A stretch of DNA of 64,000 bases from Streptomyces filamentosus (GCF_014654895.1 NZ_BNBE01000001.1:3370501-3434500); one strand, 5' to 3'; positions 23,721 through 33,388 are shown, counted from the first letter of the stretch. Notes: generated by a model from the letters alone, not told the origin. Numbers and translations are program-made.

Positions 23721-25841
23721 GTGCAGGTGCCCGAGGACAGCGCCGCAGAGGCCACCGCAGAAGCCGCAGAAGTCGTCGCGGAGGCCGCAGCAGAGGTCAC
23801 CGCCGCCGGGATCGCCCGTCTCGCGGGCGTCGGCAGGGCCGCCGTCAGCAACTGGCGCCGCCGCCACACCGACTTCCCCAAGCCCGTGGGCGGCACCGAG
23901 ACCAGCCCCTCCTTCTCCCTCGCCGAGGTCGAGCAGTGGCTCCGCGAGCAGGGCAAGCTCGCCGAGGTCCCGCTCCGCGAGCGCGTCTGGCAGCAGCTCG
24001 CCGGACACCCGGCGGGCACCCTCGCCGGCCTCGTCCACACCGGCTGCGTCCTGCTCCTCCTGCGCGAGCGCCCCCCGGGCCTCGCCGAGCTGGCCGCGCT
24101 CCCCGAGCCCCGCTTCACCGACGCCCTGCCCGCCGCCCTGGAGGAGGTCCTCACCCTCCGCTTCGGCGTCCCCCGGGCCGTCCGCACCCCCACCGCAGGC
24201 GAACTCGCGCCCGCCGCGCCGCTGCTGCGCGCCGCCGTCGAGCTGGCGGCCGAACTGGGCGGCCCCCGGCAGGCGTTCGAGTTCCTCCTCGGCCGCCACC
24301 TGGACGCCAACCCCCGGCAGTACACGCTCACCCCGCCGCCGCTCGCCGAGCTGATGGCCGCCCTCGCCGCCGCCGCGACCGCCGACGCCGGGGACCCGCC
24401 CGCCGCCGTCCTCCTCGACCCGGCCTCCGGCACCGGCGGCCTGCTCCGCGCCGCCGCCCGCCCGGCCGTCCTCGCCGTCCAGGACGCCGACCCCGAGCTG
24501 GCCGCGCTCTCCGCGCTCCGCCTCGCCCTCCACGGCGACGCCGACATCCGCTCCGCCGCCGGCGACACCCTGCGCGCCGACGCCTTCCCCGACCTGCGCG
24601 CCGACACCGTCCTCGCCCACCCGCCGTTCAACGAGCGCGCCTGGGGCCACGACGAGCTCGCCTACGACCCCCGCTGGGAGTACGGCTTCCCCGCCCGCAC
24701 CGAGTCCGAGCTGGCCTGGGTCCAGCACGCCCTGGCCCGGCTCCGCGACGGCGGCACCGCCGTCCTCCTCATGCCCCCCGCCGTCGCCTCCCGCCGCTCC
24801 GGCCGCCGCATCCGCGCCGACCTGCTGCGCCGGGGCGCCCTGCGGGCCGTCGTCGCCCTCCCGGCCGGCGCCGCGCCCCCGTACGGCATCCCGCTCCACC
24901 TGTGGGTCCTGGTCCGGCCCGCCGCCGACCGCCGCCCCCCGGCCGAGGCCCTCTTCGTGGACACCGCCGGGCTGGTGCCCGACGCGGGCCGCGACAAGCT
25001 CCCCTGGACCGCCCTCCAGAACGCGGTGCTCGACGCCTGGGCGGGCCGTGCGGCCGACGACACCCTCGCCCGCGCGGTCCCCGTCATCGACCTCCTCGAC
25101 GACGAGGTCGACCTCGCCCCCGCCCGCTACCTCACCGCCCCCGACGCGGGCGGCTCCGCCGCCGAACTCGCCGCCGTCCGCGAGCGCCTGGACGCGACCC
25201 TGCGCCGCACCCTGACCCTCGCCCCGGTCCCCGAACCGGCCCGCCCCGCGCCCCGCCCGCTCACCACCGTCGGCGAACTGGCCCGCACCGGCGCCCTCCA
25301 GCTCCGCACCGGCGGCCAGGGCACCGCCCCCGCCGGACGCGAGGTCCCCGTCCTCACCGAGCACGACGTCCTCACCGGCACGGCCCCCTCCGGCACCCTC
25401 CCGGAGGCCGCCGGCGGCCCGGCCGAGGACCCCGTGCTCGTCCGCGAGGGCGACGTCGTCGTGCCCGTCCTCGGCGGCGGCCCCTCCGCCCGCGTCGTCG
25501 ACGCCGCCACGGCGGGCGCCGCCCTCGGCCGCAGCCTCCAGCTGCTGCGCCCCGACCCGGAGGCGCTCGACCCCTGGTTCCTCGCCGGTTTCCTGCGCGG
25601 CACCGCCAACAATCGCCAGGCCAGCAGCTTCGCCTCGACCGCCACCCGGCTCGACGTGCGCCGCCTCCAGCTGCCCCGGCTGCCGCTCGCCGACCAGCGC
25701 CGGCACGGCGAGCGCTACCGTTCCCTGGCCGCCTTCGAGGAGGCCCTCCGGCTCACCGCCCGGCTGGGCGAACAGCTCGTCCAGGGCCTCTACGACGGCC
25801 TCGCGGACGGAAGCGTCCAACCGGGGGAGCGGCGGAGCTAA
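23721..25841 (+). CDS. Orphan HTH - N6-adenine methylase-like - HsdS-like fusion protein
   Basis: 706 aa. Residues about 25-55 form a MerR-like HTH (AAGIARLAGVGRAAVSNWRRR). Residues about 190-430 resemble HsdM: SAM motif I DPASGTGG (D233 on) and a motif IV region reading A-H300-P-P-F-N, where active amino-methylases have N-P-P-(F/Y). The last 200 residues look like a type I specificity half (VLTEHDV, LVREGDVVVPV, ASSFASTATRLDVRRLQLPRLPLADQ split over about 30 residues, then a long helix). No HsdR or separate HsdS is near. Without the catalytic Asn it may bind DNA without methylating it. Start GTG 23721 has AGGAGGACGGAGG upstream; GTG 23727 is also possible. Confidence 0.7.
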   Translation: MQVPEDSAAEATAEAAEVVAEAAAEVTAAGIARLAGVGRAAVSNWRRRHTDFPKPVGGTETSPSFSLAEVEQWLREQGKLAEVPLRERVWQQLAGHPAGTLAGLVHTGCVLLLLRERPPGLAELAALPEPRFTDALPAALEEVLTLRFGVPRAVRTPTAGELAPAAPLLRAAVELAAELGGPRQAFEFLLGRHLDANPRQYTLTPPPLAELMAALAAAATADAGDPPAAVLLDPASGTGGLLRAAARPAVLAVQDADPELAALSALRLALHGDADIRSAAGDTLRADAFPDLRADTVLAHPPFNERAWGHDELAYDPRWEYGFPARTESELAWVQHALARLRDGGTAVLLMPPAVASRRSGRRIRADLLRRGALRAVVALPAGAAPPYGIPLHLWVLVRPAADRRPPAEALFVDTAGLVPDAGRDKLPWTALQNAVLDAWAGRAADDTLARAVPVIDLLDDEVDLAPARYLTAPDAGGSAAELAAVRERLDATLRRTLTLAPVPEPARPAPRPLTTVGELARTGALQLRTGGQGTAPAGREVPVLTEHDVLTGTAPSGTLPEAAGGPAEDPVLVREGDVVVPVLGGGPSARVVDAATAGAALGRSLQLLRPDPEALDPWFLAGFLRGTANNRQASSFASTATRLDVRRLQLPRLPLADQRRHGERYRSLAAFEEALRLTARLGEQLVQGLYDGLADGSVQPGERRS

Positions 25842-25879
25842 TCTCATAGCGAGATCAGCCGTCCCTGGGGGGAAATCGC

Positions 25880-26503
25880 ATGTACGGACAGATGCCCGCC
25901 TCTCCCGCACCGAGACCCGGCGACGGTGCGTACGGCCCCGGCGGGGGAGTGCCGGGCCCCGGCCCCCGTCCCGGTGGCGGCGGTGCGACCGCCGGGACCA
26001 TCGCCGTCCGCGTGCTCGTGACGGCCGTCGCCGTGGTCTCCCTCGGCCTGCTCGCCTGGGTCGCGATGCTCCGCCTCGCGATCATGCGCCGCACGGTCCG
26101 CGACTGGGTCCTCTTCTGGGCCCAGCTGGCGGCCACCGTCGGCTGTCTCGTCCTCCTCCAGGAGGAGCCGGACTCCTGGCAGGTCAACGTCGGCGCGGCC
26201 GTGGACATCGCGATGGCCGTCGCGGTGGTCTGGCACTACCTGGCGACGGACATCAGGCACCACCGCGCGGCGGCCCCGGGGCCGTACCTCCCGCCCCACG
26301 CGCCCGCGCCCGCGTACGGCTACCCGCCGGTGAACCCGGCGACGGCGGCCACGCTCCCGAGCGGGAACCCGTACGCGGCGCAGGTCCCGCCCCCGCACCC
26401 GTACGACCCCGCCCCCACGCCCCCGCCGTCCCCCCGCATCGACCAGGTCCGCGCCGAGCTGGACGAGCTGAGCGACCTGCTCCGCAAGGAGGAGGGGAAG
26501 TGA
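25880..26503 (+). CDS. Small membrane protein coupled to a Ser/Thr kinase
   Basis: 207 aa. Pro/Gly-rich N-terminus, then hydrophobic segments at about 42-65, 74-94 and 98-115, then a Pro/Tyr-rich tail and a short C-terminal helix (IDQVRAELDELSDLLRKEEG). No enzyme motif. A GGGGGGAAA site precedes the ATG. Its stop overlaps the GTG of the kinase gene (GTGA), so the two are translationally coupled; the protein could be a membrane tether or target of the kinase, which lacks a TM segment of its own. Confidence 0.7.
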   Translation: MYGQMPASPAPRPGDGAYGPGGGVPGPGPRPGGGGATAGTIAVRVLVTAVAVVSLGLLAWVAMLRLAIMRRTVRDWVLFWAQLAATVGCLVLLQEEPDSWQVNVGAAVDIAMAVAVVWHYLATDIRHHRAAAPGPYLPPHAPAPAYGYPPVNPATAATLPSGNPYAAQVPPPHPYDPAPTPPPSPRIDQVRAELDELSDLLRKEEGK

Positions 26504-28062
26504 ACGGCCGGGTCATCGGCGGGCGGTACGAGCTGTCCACCGTCATCGGGCAGGGCGGCATGGGCCAGGTGTGGACCGGGTACGACACCCGCCTCGACCG
26601 CCGGGTCGCCGTGAAGCTCCTCAGCCCGGCCGCCCTGACGGGCCCCCGCACCGCCGCCGACGAGCTGCGCCGCCGCTTCGTCCGCGAGTGCCGGGTCACC
26701 GCGCACGTCGACCACCCCGGCCTGGTCACCGTCCACGACGCGGGCAGCGACGGCGACGACCTGTACCTCGTCATGCAGTACGTGGACGGCGCCGACCTCG
26801 CCGACCACCTCGCCGAGCACGACCCGTACCCCTGGGAGTGGGCGGTCTGCGTCGCCGCGCAGCTGTGCGCGGTGCTCGCCGCCGTGCACGCGGTGCCGAT
26901 CGTCCACCGCGACCTCAAGCCGCGGAACGTGATGGTCCGCCCGGACGGCACGATGACCGTCCTCGACCTCGGCGTCGCCTCCGTCCTCGACTCGGACACC
27001 ACCCGCCTCACCCACACCGGCGAACCCATCGGCAGCCCCGCCTACATGGCGCCCGAGCAGGCCATGGGCGGCGCGGTCGGCCCCCGCACCGACCTGTACG
27101 CGCTGGGCGTCCTGCTGCACGAACTCCTCTCCGGGAACGTGCCCTTCGCGGGCTCCACCGCCCTCGGCGTCCTCCACCGCCACCTGTACGAGCCGCCGCT
27201 GCCGCTGCGCCAGGTCCGCCCCGAGGTCCCCGCGGCCCTGGAGGCCCTCGTGCTGCGCCTCCTCGCCAAGGACCCGGCCGACCGCCCGTCCGGCGCGCAC
27301 GAGGTGTACGAGGCGCTGCTGCCGCTGCTGCCCGCGCGCGGCACCCCCTCGGGCCCCATGGACCCCACCCGCCCCTTCCTCCGCCCGCACGCCCCCTGGC
27401 CCGCCGCGCCCCGGGCCCGGCCCCCGGCCCCGCCCGTGCCGCCGCTCCCGCCGGTTCCGGTGGTTCCGCCCCAGGCCGCCCCGGACCCCAGGATCTCCGT
27501 CCAGGCCCCCGTGTCCCGGGGCGCGGACGTGGCCGGGGCCGTGGAGGAGGTGAAGCGGCTCCTCGGCGAGGGTGCGCTCACTCAGGCCGTCGACATGCTC
27601 GGCGGGATCCTCCCGGCCGCCGCCGCCGAGCACGGCGAGGGCTCGCCGGTGGTCCGGATCCTGCGCAAGCAGTACGCCTCCACGCTGCTGGACGACGGGC
27701 AGTACCGGCGCGCCCTGCCCGAGCTGCGCCGGCTCGCGGCGGACGACCCGGGCAACGCCTCCTTCCGCCACGACATCGCGCTCTGCCTGGAACAGCTCGG
27801 CGAGACCGCCGAGGCCCTCGCCGGTTTCCGCGCCGTCCTCCCCGCCTTCGAGCAGGGCCCCGCGCAGGACCCCGTCCGGGCCTTCGACGTCCGCCGCCGC
27901 ACCGCCCAGCTGCTGATCGCCACCGGCCGCCACGAGGAGGGCCATGCCGAGCTGAACCGGCTGCTCCTGGACGCGGAGCGGCTGTACGGCCCCTACCACC
28001 CGCTGGCGGCGGAGCTGCGCCGCTCGCTGGAGCACCAGCGCCAACTGGGGCGTGAAAGCTGA
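26500..28062 (+). CDS. Soluble Ser/Thr protein kinase with C-terminal TPR-like region
   Basis: 520 aa. Hanks-type kinase in residues 1-285: glycine loop GQGGMGQV (17-24), ATP-binding K39, HRDLKPRN with D138, the metal-binding triad as DLG (D156) in place of DFG, and MAPEQ. Active STKs tolerate DLG, so activity is likely. A Pro-rich hinge (about 290-345) is followed by helical repeats of TPR type (residues about 350-515, e.g. [21 protein letters not shown] and [19 protein letters not shown]) that normally bind partners. Unlike PknA/PknB it has no TM helix or PASTA domains. The GTG start overlaps the membrane-protein stop. Signal and substrates are unknown. Confidence 0.9.
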   Translation: MNGRVIGGRYELSTVIGQGGMGQVWTGYDTRLDRRVAVKLLSPAALTGPRTAADELRRRFVRECRVTAHVDHPGLVTVHDAGSDGDDLYLVMQYVDGADLADHLAEHDPYPWEWAVCVAAQLCAVLAAVHAVPIVHRDLKPRNVMVRPDGTMTVLDLGVASVLDSDTTRLTHTGEPIGSPAYMAPEQAMGGAVGPRTDLYALGVLLHELLSGNVPFAGSTALGVLHRHLYEPPLPLRQVRPEVPAALEALVLRLLAKDPADRPSGAHEVYEALLPLLPARGTPSGPMDPTRPFLRPHAPWPAAPRARPPAPPVPPLPPVPVVPPQAAPDPRISVQAPVSRGADVAGAVEEVKRLLGEGALTQAVDMLGGILPAAAAEHGEGSPVVRILRKQYASTLLDDGQYRRALPELRRLAADDPGNASFRHDIALCLEQLGETAEALAGFRAVLPAFEQGPAQDPVRAFDVRRRTAQLLIATGRHEEGHAELNRLLLDAERLYGPYHPLAAELRRSLEHQRQLGRES

Positions 28063-28118
28063 CCGGTCGGGCCGATACGCGCTGGTAGGGGGAGCGGGGC
28101 GTCACGTACGGTCGCGGG

Positions 28119-28511
28119 GTGACATCTCCTCAGGTCCAGCTCAACCACACCGTCGTCCACTCCTCCGACCGCTCCGCCTCCGCCCGCTTCCTCGCCGGGA
28201 TCCTCGGCCTCACGGTGGGCGCCCCCTTCGGCCCCTTCCTCCCCGTCGACCTCGCCAACGGCGTGACGCTCGACTTCTACCAGGCCCCCGAAGGCCCCAT
28301 CCAGGGCCAGCACTACGCCTTCCTCGTCGCGGACGAGGACTTCGACGCGATGATCGACCGCCTGGAGGCGGCCGGGGTCACCTACTACGCCGACCCGAAC
28401 CACACGCAACCGCACGAGGTGAACGGCCTCTTCGGCGGCCGGGGCGCGTACTTCGACGACCCGGACGGCCACAACATGGAGATCATGACGGTGCCGTACG
28501 CGCGTCCCTGA
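28119..28511 (+). CDS. VOC-family protein
   Basis: 130 aa. Typical vicinal-oxygen-chelate sequence: LNHTVVHSSDRSASARFLAGILGL at the start and the C-terminal RGAYFDDPDGHNMEIMT block with a His and a Glu in metal-ligand positions. Such proteins act as dioxygenases, isomerases or antibiotic-binding proteins; the substrate is not evident. TACGGT at 28107-28112 lies 6 nt before the GTG start with no ribosome binding site, so a leaderless transcript is likely. Confidence 0.85.
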   Translation: MTSPQVQLNHTVVHSSDRSASARFLAGILGLTVGAPFGPFLPVDLANGVTLDFYQAPEGPIQGQHYAFLVADEDFDAMIDRLEAAGVTYYADPNHTQPHEVNGLFGGRGAYFDDPDGHNMEIMTVPYARP

Positions 28512-28739
28512 CCGGGAAAAGCCGCTTCGGTACAACTTTTCGGTCACCGTGCGGGTCTGGACACGGCGGACGGACGTACGATCCCGTCCGCCGTTTCCCC
28601 CGCAGCCCTCCAGGACCGACCGGGAGCCCGCCCCGTAAGCCGTACCGCCGAAGCCCTGCGCGCCGCAGCGTTCGCCTGCGCCGCCGTCGCCCTCGTCCTC
28701 TGCCTGGTCGACGACCGCGCGGACGGCCCCCGTTGGGAC

Positions 28740-29765
28740 GTGCTCGCGGCCCTCGCCGCCGGGGCGGCGTGCGCCGGGGCGTGGGCCCTCGCGACCCGGG
28801 GGAAGGCGGTGCCGCCGCCCGCGCCGCAGCCCTTCCGGGGCCTGCCGTCCGTGCTGCGGCGCAATCCGGTGGACTGGTACGCGGCCGTGGGCTTCCTGCT
28901 CGCGGCGGTCGCCCCCTTCGCCGCGTACCGCTTCGCCGCGTGGGGCGAGGTCCACGAGGCGCTCGCGGTGCTCGGCTGCTTCGCCCTCGTCCTCTGGGGC
29001 CTGTGCTTCCTCCCCGTCCTGGGGCGGCTGCTGGTCCGCCGGCTCCCCGAGCGGCACCGCTTCCTCGCCCAGGACGCGAAGGCCGGCGAGGTGTACGCCG
29101 TCCGCTTCGAGCTGGAGTCGGGCGACTGGATACGGATCATCGACGAGGACAACCCCAAGCTCGTCGATCCGGTCCCGACGACCGACCAGATGCTGAAGCT
29201 CCGCGACGGCATCGGCAAGTACTACGGCACCCAGTCGCTGCGCCCGGGTTTCTTCGGGCAGAGCCCCATCGGCCAGTTCTCCCTCTTCGCCGCGCGGTTC
29301 AAGGGCGAACCGGTCTGGGTCGTGTGGCCGAAGCGCTGGGAGCAGGCCCTCGCGGTCGCCCGCCGGGGCGGTCTGCCCGCGTACCCCGTGGCGATGGTCT
29401 CCGAGACCGGCGAGATGGTCTGGGGCTACGCGGCGCTCGACTACACCGACCGCTACCTCACCGACCCGGCGAACCTGCACCCCACCGTCCCCGGCCTGGC
29501 GGCCCGCCCGCCCCGTCCCCTGCCGGCCTTCCGCGCGGACGTCCACGGCGGCCTGTTCCTGCGCCTGGGAGCGGCGCTCGCGGCCCTGGTGCCGGTCCTC
29601 CTGGACGTGGTCTCCGGCACGGCGAGCGCCGTCCTCGGCCTCCTGGCCGCCGCACTGCTCGTCAACGCCCCCGTCGCCGCGTCGAGCGCCAACACCCGGC
29701 TGCCGGACCCCACCCGCTGGCGCATCCCCCCGATCCAGGACGACCGGGTGCCCGGGGGCCGCTGA
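28740..29765 (+). CDS. Integral membrane protein, 5' end unclear (lost start codon?)
   Basis: 341 aa if GTG 28740 is used. Hydrophobic segments: about 1-18, 43-64 and 69-95 near the N-terminus and a pair near 260-310; between them is a cytosolic or external domain with HRFLAQDAKAGEVYAVRFELE and FGQSPIGQFSLFAARFKGEPVWVVWPKRW. The frame is open back to 28512 and upstream codons encode a further good TM helix (AFACAAVALVLCLV), but there is no ATG, GTG or TTG there. At 28635 the codon is GTA (reading VSRTAEALR) with GGGAG 8 nt before it, exactly where a GTG start would be expected; that form would be 376 aa. Function unknown. Confidence 0.65.
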   Translation: MLAALAAGAACAGAWALATRGKAVPPPAPQPFRGLPSVLRRNPVDWYAAVGFLLAAVAPFAAYRFAAWGEVHEALAVLGCFALVLWGLCFLPVLGRLLVRRLPERHRFLAQDAKAGEVYAVRFELESGDWIRIIDEDNPKLVDPVPTTDQMLKLRDGIGKYYGTQSLRPGFFGQSPIGQFSLFAARFKGEPVWVVWPKRWEQALAVARRGGLPAYPVAMVSETGEMVWGYAALDYTDRYLTDPANLHPTVPGLAARPPRPLPAFRADVHGGLFLRLGAALAALVPVLLDVVSGTASAVLGLLAAALLVNAPVAASSANTRLPDPTRWRIPPIQDDRVPGGR

Positions 29766-29892
29766 CCGGCGGCGCGCCGGCCGGCGCGCCGTGACGCCGG
29801 AACGCGGGTACGCGGGCACGCGGGAACCGGCCGCCGAACCCCCCGCGTCCCCGCCGGAGTCCACGAGATCGACTCCCCGGAAGGCGTCCGTC

Positions 29893-30519
29893 ATGACCAC
29901 CCGCACCGCCGCCCGCCACCTCTACCTCACCCGGCACGCCGAGGCCACGCCCGACGAGACCGGGCTCACGGAAGCGGGCAGGCGGCAGGCCGCGCTGCTG
30001 GGGGACCGGCTGCGCGGCGTCCCCCTGGCGGCCGTCCACCACGGCCCGCTCGCCCGCGCCGCGCAGACCGCCCGGCTGATCGGGGACCGGCTGGACGGGG
30101 TGCCGGTGCGCGTCGACGCGGCGGCCGGCGACTACGTCCCGTACGAGCCCGCCCGCGAGGAGCTCCCGGCGGAGAGCGCGGACGGCATGCTGGGCTTCCT
30201 GGAGCAGTTCCCGGCCGGGGAGCGCGCGCAGGGCCCCGCGCTGGCGGCGGAGGCGGTCGCGCGCTTCACGGGCCCCGTCGAGGGCGACGAACCGCGCCAC
30301 GAACTCGTCGTCACCCACAACTTCCTCGTCGGCTGGCTGGTCCGCGCCGCCCTCGACGCCCCCGCCTGGCGCTGGATGGGCATCAACCACGCCAACGCGG
30401 CCCTCACGGTGATCCGTTACGCCCCCGGCCGCCCCCCGGCGGTCCTCCTCTTCAACGACACCGGCCACCTCACCGCCGACCTCCGCTGGACCGGTTTCCC
30501 GCCGGAACTGCACGTCTGA
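29893..30519 (+). CDS. Histidine phosphatase (phosphoglycerate-mutase-like)
   Basis: 208 aa. Starts with the catalytic LTRHAEATPDETGLTEAGRRQA block (RH with the phospho-accepting His) and has HHGPLARAAQTA and, in the second half, LVVTHNFLVGWLV with the second catalytic His, followed by the family's end (INHANAALTVIRY). The branch contains phosphatases acting on sugars or small phosphomonoesters; the substrate is unknown. ATG 29893 is preceded by GGAAGG; the frame opens earlier (29791) but the additional residues are not family-like. Confidence 0.88.
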   Translation: MTTRTAARHLYLTRHAEATPDETGLTEAGRRQAALLGDRLRGVPLAAVHHGPLARAAQTARLIGDRLDGVPVRVDAAAGDYVPYEPAREELPAESADGMLGFLEQFPAGERAQGPALAAEAVARFTGPVEGDEPRHELVVTHNFLVGWLVRAALDAPAWRWMGINHANAALTVIRYAPGRPPAVLLFNDTGHLTADLRWTGFPPELHV

Positions 30520-30833
30520 CGACCGGGTCGAGGGAGGCGGGGGAGCGGCGGGACGCGAGACAACCATGGTTTCAGGTCTATGGGGGTGGATGGATGGGGG
30601 GATGGTTTTCCCTCCACCCCCGTCCATCCCGTCCACCCCCACCCCGGCCCCCCATGGCAACCGTGCGCGAGGCTTCACTCTCCCGGGCGAACTATGCCAA
30701 CTGGGCTGGATTTAGGGGTGGTTGCGTGGCATATGCTCACGCCAATCCGACATTCGAGAAAAAAGTCGGCCCCCGCTGGGACTGGCATCCCGGGGCGAGG
30801 GCCTGACCACCAAGGAAGAAGTGAGCTTCCCTC
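30520..30833. promoter_or_regulatory. Hairpin and promoter region before the wHTH gene
   Basis: 314 bp without a gene. A long imperfect inverted repeat lies at 30582-30640 (outer arms GGGGGTGG and CCACCCCC, interrupted pairing inside) and probably ends the phosphatase transcript. A -10-like TATGCT at 30732-30737, in less GC-rich DNA than its surroundings, would give a leader of about 90 nt for the downstream gene. A run of six A residues at about 30760 follows. Confidence 0.45.
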
Positions 30834-31817
30834 ATGGATACCGTGCACCCTAACGCTCCCCTGCTCGCCCGTGGAGTCATCCACGTCGACACACCCCTGG
30901 CCGCCGACGAAGCCACTTCCGTGAGCAACGAACTCCTCCGGCGGCACGCCCTGTCGTTCACCGCCCGGGGCCTCGCGGGCTACGTCCAGTCCCTCCCGGA
31001 CGGGGAGGACATCACCGTCCGCAAACTCGCGAAGGAGTCCAAGGAAGGCGAGCTGCGGGTGGCCGCCGCACTGCGCGAGCTGGAACGGGCCGGCTACCTC
31101 CTGAGGGAGAAGGTCCGCGGGCCGGACGGCCGCCTGACGACCCGGACGACCTGGTTCAACGTGCCGCGCGGGGAAGCAGATCCGGAGCCCGACCCCGACC
31201 CCGACGCCGAGCCGAAGCCCGACGCCGAGCCGAAGCCCGAGTCGAAGCCGGAAGCCGTGGACAAGCGGACCACGCCCCCGCCTCCACCCCCGCCCCCGTC
31301 CGCGCCCCTCCCCCCGGCCTTCGTGCCGGCGCCCGCCCCCGCGGCCCCCGCGGCCCCCGTCGAGCGCTCGGTCCTCCTGCTCCAGGAGCTGTGCCGGCGT
31401 GACCCCCGGCTGACGCTGTCGGCGCGGGACGCGGAGCGGCTGGCGCCGGGGGTGGAGCGGTGGTTCGAGCGCGGCCTGGGCGCGGAGGCCATCGCCCACG
31501 CGCTCGCTGCGTCCCTGCCGGAGCCGCTGACGAACCCGGGCGGCCTGCTGGCCCACCGGCTGGCCAAGTTCCAGCCGCCGCAGCCCGCGTACGCACCCCC
31601 GCCCGCTCCCGTGCCCCCGCCCGCCCCCGTGCCCCCGCCCGCCCCCGTATCCCCGCAGGAGCAGTGGCAGGAGCCGGGGAGGTGGGGCATGCGGATCCAC
31701 GACGTGCCCATCTACGACAGCTGCGACACGTGCGAACGGGCGCTCCCCGTGGCCTACGCGAAGGCCTACGGGAAGTGCCGGGACTGCCAGGAGCGGGGCG
31801 CGGGCGCGGCGGCCTGA
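30834..31817 (+). CDS. Winged-helix DNA-binding protein with C-terminal zinc ribbon
   Basis: 327 aa. Residues about 35-100 form a winged helix (LSFTARGLAGYVQSLPDGED, then VRKLAKESKEGELRVAAALRELERAGYL), similar to HTH domains of phage replisome-organiser-like and actinobacterial regulatory proteins. A Pro/Glu/Lys linker (with DPDPDAEPKPDAEPKPE) follows, then a helical segment (about 180-245) and, at the end, C..C and C..C pairs (DSCDTCERALP, KCRDCQE), a probable zinc ribbon. Streptomyces encode many of these; function is not established. Start chosen at ATG 30834; the upstream GGAAGAAG is rather far. Confidence 0.7.
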   Translation: MDTVHPNAPLLARGVIHVDTPLAADEATSVSNELLRRHALSFTARGLAGYVQSLPDGEDITVRKLAKESKEGELRVAAALRELERAGYLLREKVRGPDGRLTTRTTWFNVPRGEADPEPDPDPDAEPKPDAEPKPESKPEAVDKRTTPPPPPPPPSAPLPPAFVPAPAPAAPAAPVERSVLLLQELCRRDPRLTLSARDAERLAPGVERWFERGLGAEAIAHALAASLPEPLTNPGGLLAHRLAKFQPPQPAYAPPPAPVPPPAPVPPPAPVSPQEQWQEPGRWGMRIHDVPIYDSCDTCERALPVAYAKAYGKCRDCQERGAGAAA

Positions 31818-31900
31818 GCGGCGGGTCCCGTTACTGCATTCGAAGCGGGAGACGGGCGTGTCAGGGAGGACGGAGTACGGCCCCGGCGCAATCTGCTCGT

Positions 31901-33256
31901 ATGAAGAAGCCGTACTCGCTCCTCGGGATCGCCGTCTGCACCGTCGCGGTCACACTGGCCGCCGGCGTCCCCGCCGCCGTGGCCGACACCGTCGACGTCG
32001 GCAACCCCGTCTCCGGCGACAACGGCTTCGACGTCGTCGTCGAGACCGACGCGCTGCTCGGCTCCACCGAGTCCGAGGGGCCCGTCGCGATCGGCGGGGA
32101 CCTCTCCTACGGGGCCGGGTACAACGTCGCCCTGCACACCCCCGGCACCTTCAGGGACGGCACGGACGCGCGGCCCACCGCGCTCCTCGTCGGCGGCCGG
32201 ATCTCCTCCGCGGACAGCAGCCCCGTCGGCGTCCTCAAGGTGCTCCAGGACGGCTACGTGAAGGTGGGCGACCTCACCGGCAGCGACGTCGTCACCCAGG
32301 ACGCCAACAACGCGGCCGTGAAGACGCAGGTCGTCGCCACGGCCCAGGGGCACGACTCCACCCCCCGCATCGAGCTCACCGTCGAACAGCCCGCCCTGTC
32401 GGTCGGCCCCCGACCCGGCCTGATGGACTTCACGGACCTCTTCGCGGACTACCGGGACCGCGCGGACGCCCTGGCGACCTGCGCGGGCAACGTGGAACCG
32501 GAGGCCCCCGGCCGCCTCGCCCTCGACGGCACCAGGACCAACGTCCTCCGCCTGACGGGCGCCGAACTGAACGCCCTCTCCGAGATCACCTTCCTCGACC
32601 GCCCCACCGAGAAGGGTCCCCTCGTCATCGACGTCGACACGACCGCCACCGGCGGCGTCTTCACCTGGGACGTTCCCAACCTGGCGGGCGTCACCGGCGC
32701 GGACGCCCCCTACATCCTGTGGAACTTCGCCGACGCGACCGCCGTCACGATCGCGACCGGCGACACGATCGAGGGCACGATCTACGCCCCCCGCGCCCAC
32801 GTCACCGACGTCGACCCCGCCGACATCGAGGGCGACATCATCGCCAAGGCCCTGACGGCGGGCCCCCTCGAAGCGAAGCGCGCGGCCGACGCCGACGCCG
32901 GCGAGATCCACCACTTCCCCTTCGCGGCCACCCTCTCCTGCGAGAACGCCCCCACCCCGACCCCGTCCCCCACCACGTCCGAACCCACCCCGGAACCCAC
33001 CACGTCGGAGCCGACCCCGGAACCCACCACGTCGGAGCCGACTCCGGAACCCACCACCTCAGAGCCCACCCCGGAACCCTCCAGCTCCGAACCCACGACC
33101 CCGGCCCCGACGCCCACCCCCACCGAGCCCGGCGGCTACGGAGACGGCGAACTGGCCGAGAGCGGCCCCTCCCTCCCGGCCCACGCGACGGCCGCCCTGG
33201 CCACGGCCTGCGCCGCGGCCGGCCTCCTCCTGGCCCGCCGCTTCAGGAGGCGGTGA
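31901..33256 (+). CDS. Choice-of-anchor-A domain surface protein
   Basis: 451 aa. Sec signal peptide at 1-30 (KKPYSLLGIAVCTVAVTLAAG, cut near AVA|DT), then a choice-of-anchor-A domain (GDNGFDVVVETDALLG, GPVAIGGDLSYG, ALLVGGRI and a late PYILWNFADAT...IEGTIYAPRAHV block). A Ser/Thr/Pro/Glu stalk with repeated TSEPTPEPT units spans about 350-415, and the C-terminus has a TM helix plus RRFRRR. The pre-TM sequence (LAESGPSLP) is only a weak sortase-like motif. It was probably made for wall or membrane anchoring; this domain is found with collagen-like or adhesin proteins. Start: ATG 31901; CAATCT 6 nt upstream hints at a leaderless transcript. Confidence 0.85.
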   Translation: MKKPYSLLGIAVCTVAVTLAAGVPAAVADTVDVGNPVSGDNGFDVVVETDALLGSTESEGPVAIGGDLSYGAGYNVALHTPGTFRDGTDARPTALLVGGRISSADSSPVGVLKVLQDGYVKVGDLTGSDVVTQDANNAAVKTQVVATAQGHDSTPRIELTVEQPALSVGPRPGLMDFTDLFADYRDRADALATCAGNVEPEAPGRLALDGTRTNVLRLTGAELNALSEITFLDRPTEKGPLVIDVDTTATGGVFTWDVPNLAGVTGADAPYILWNFADATAVTIATGDTIEGTIYAPRAHVTDVDPADIEGDIIAKALTAGPLEAKRAADADAGEIHHFPFAATLSCENAPTPTPSPTTSEPTPEPTTSEPTPEPTTSEPTPEPTTSEPTPEPSSSEPTTPAPTPTPTEPGGYGDGELAESGPSLPAHATAALATACAAAGLLLARRFRRR

Positions 33257-33388
33257 GCGAGGAGCCCCGGCCCCCAACTCCTCGCCGTGCCCGGCGAACC
33301 GGTCGAACATGCCGCCGGTCGGGGCGAGGGGGCGACACACGGGAGAATCAGAACGGGATAAAAGGTGCTAATCGGATAAGTTCCGGGC

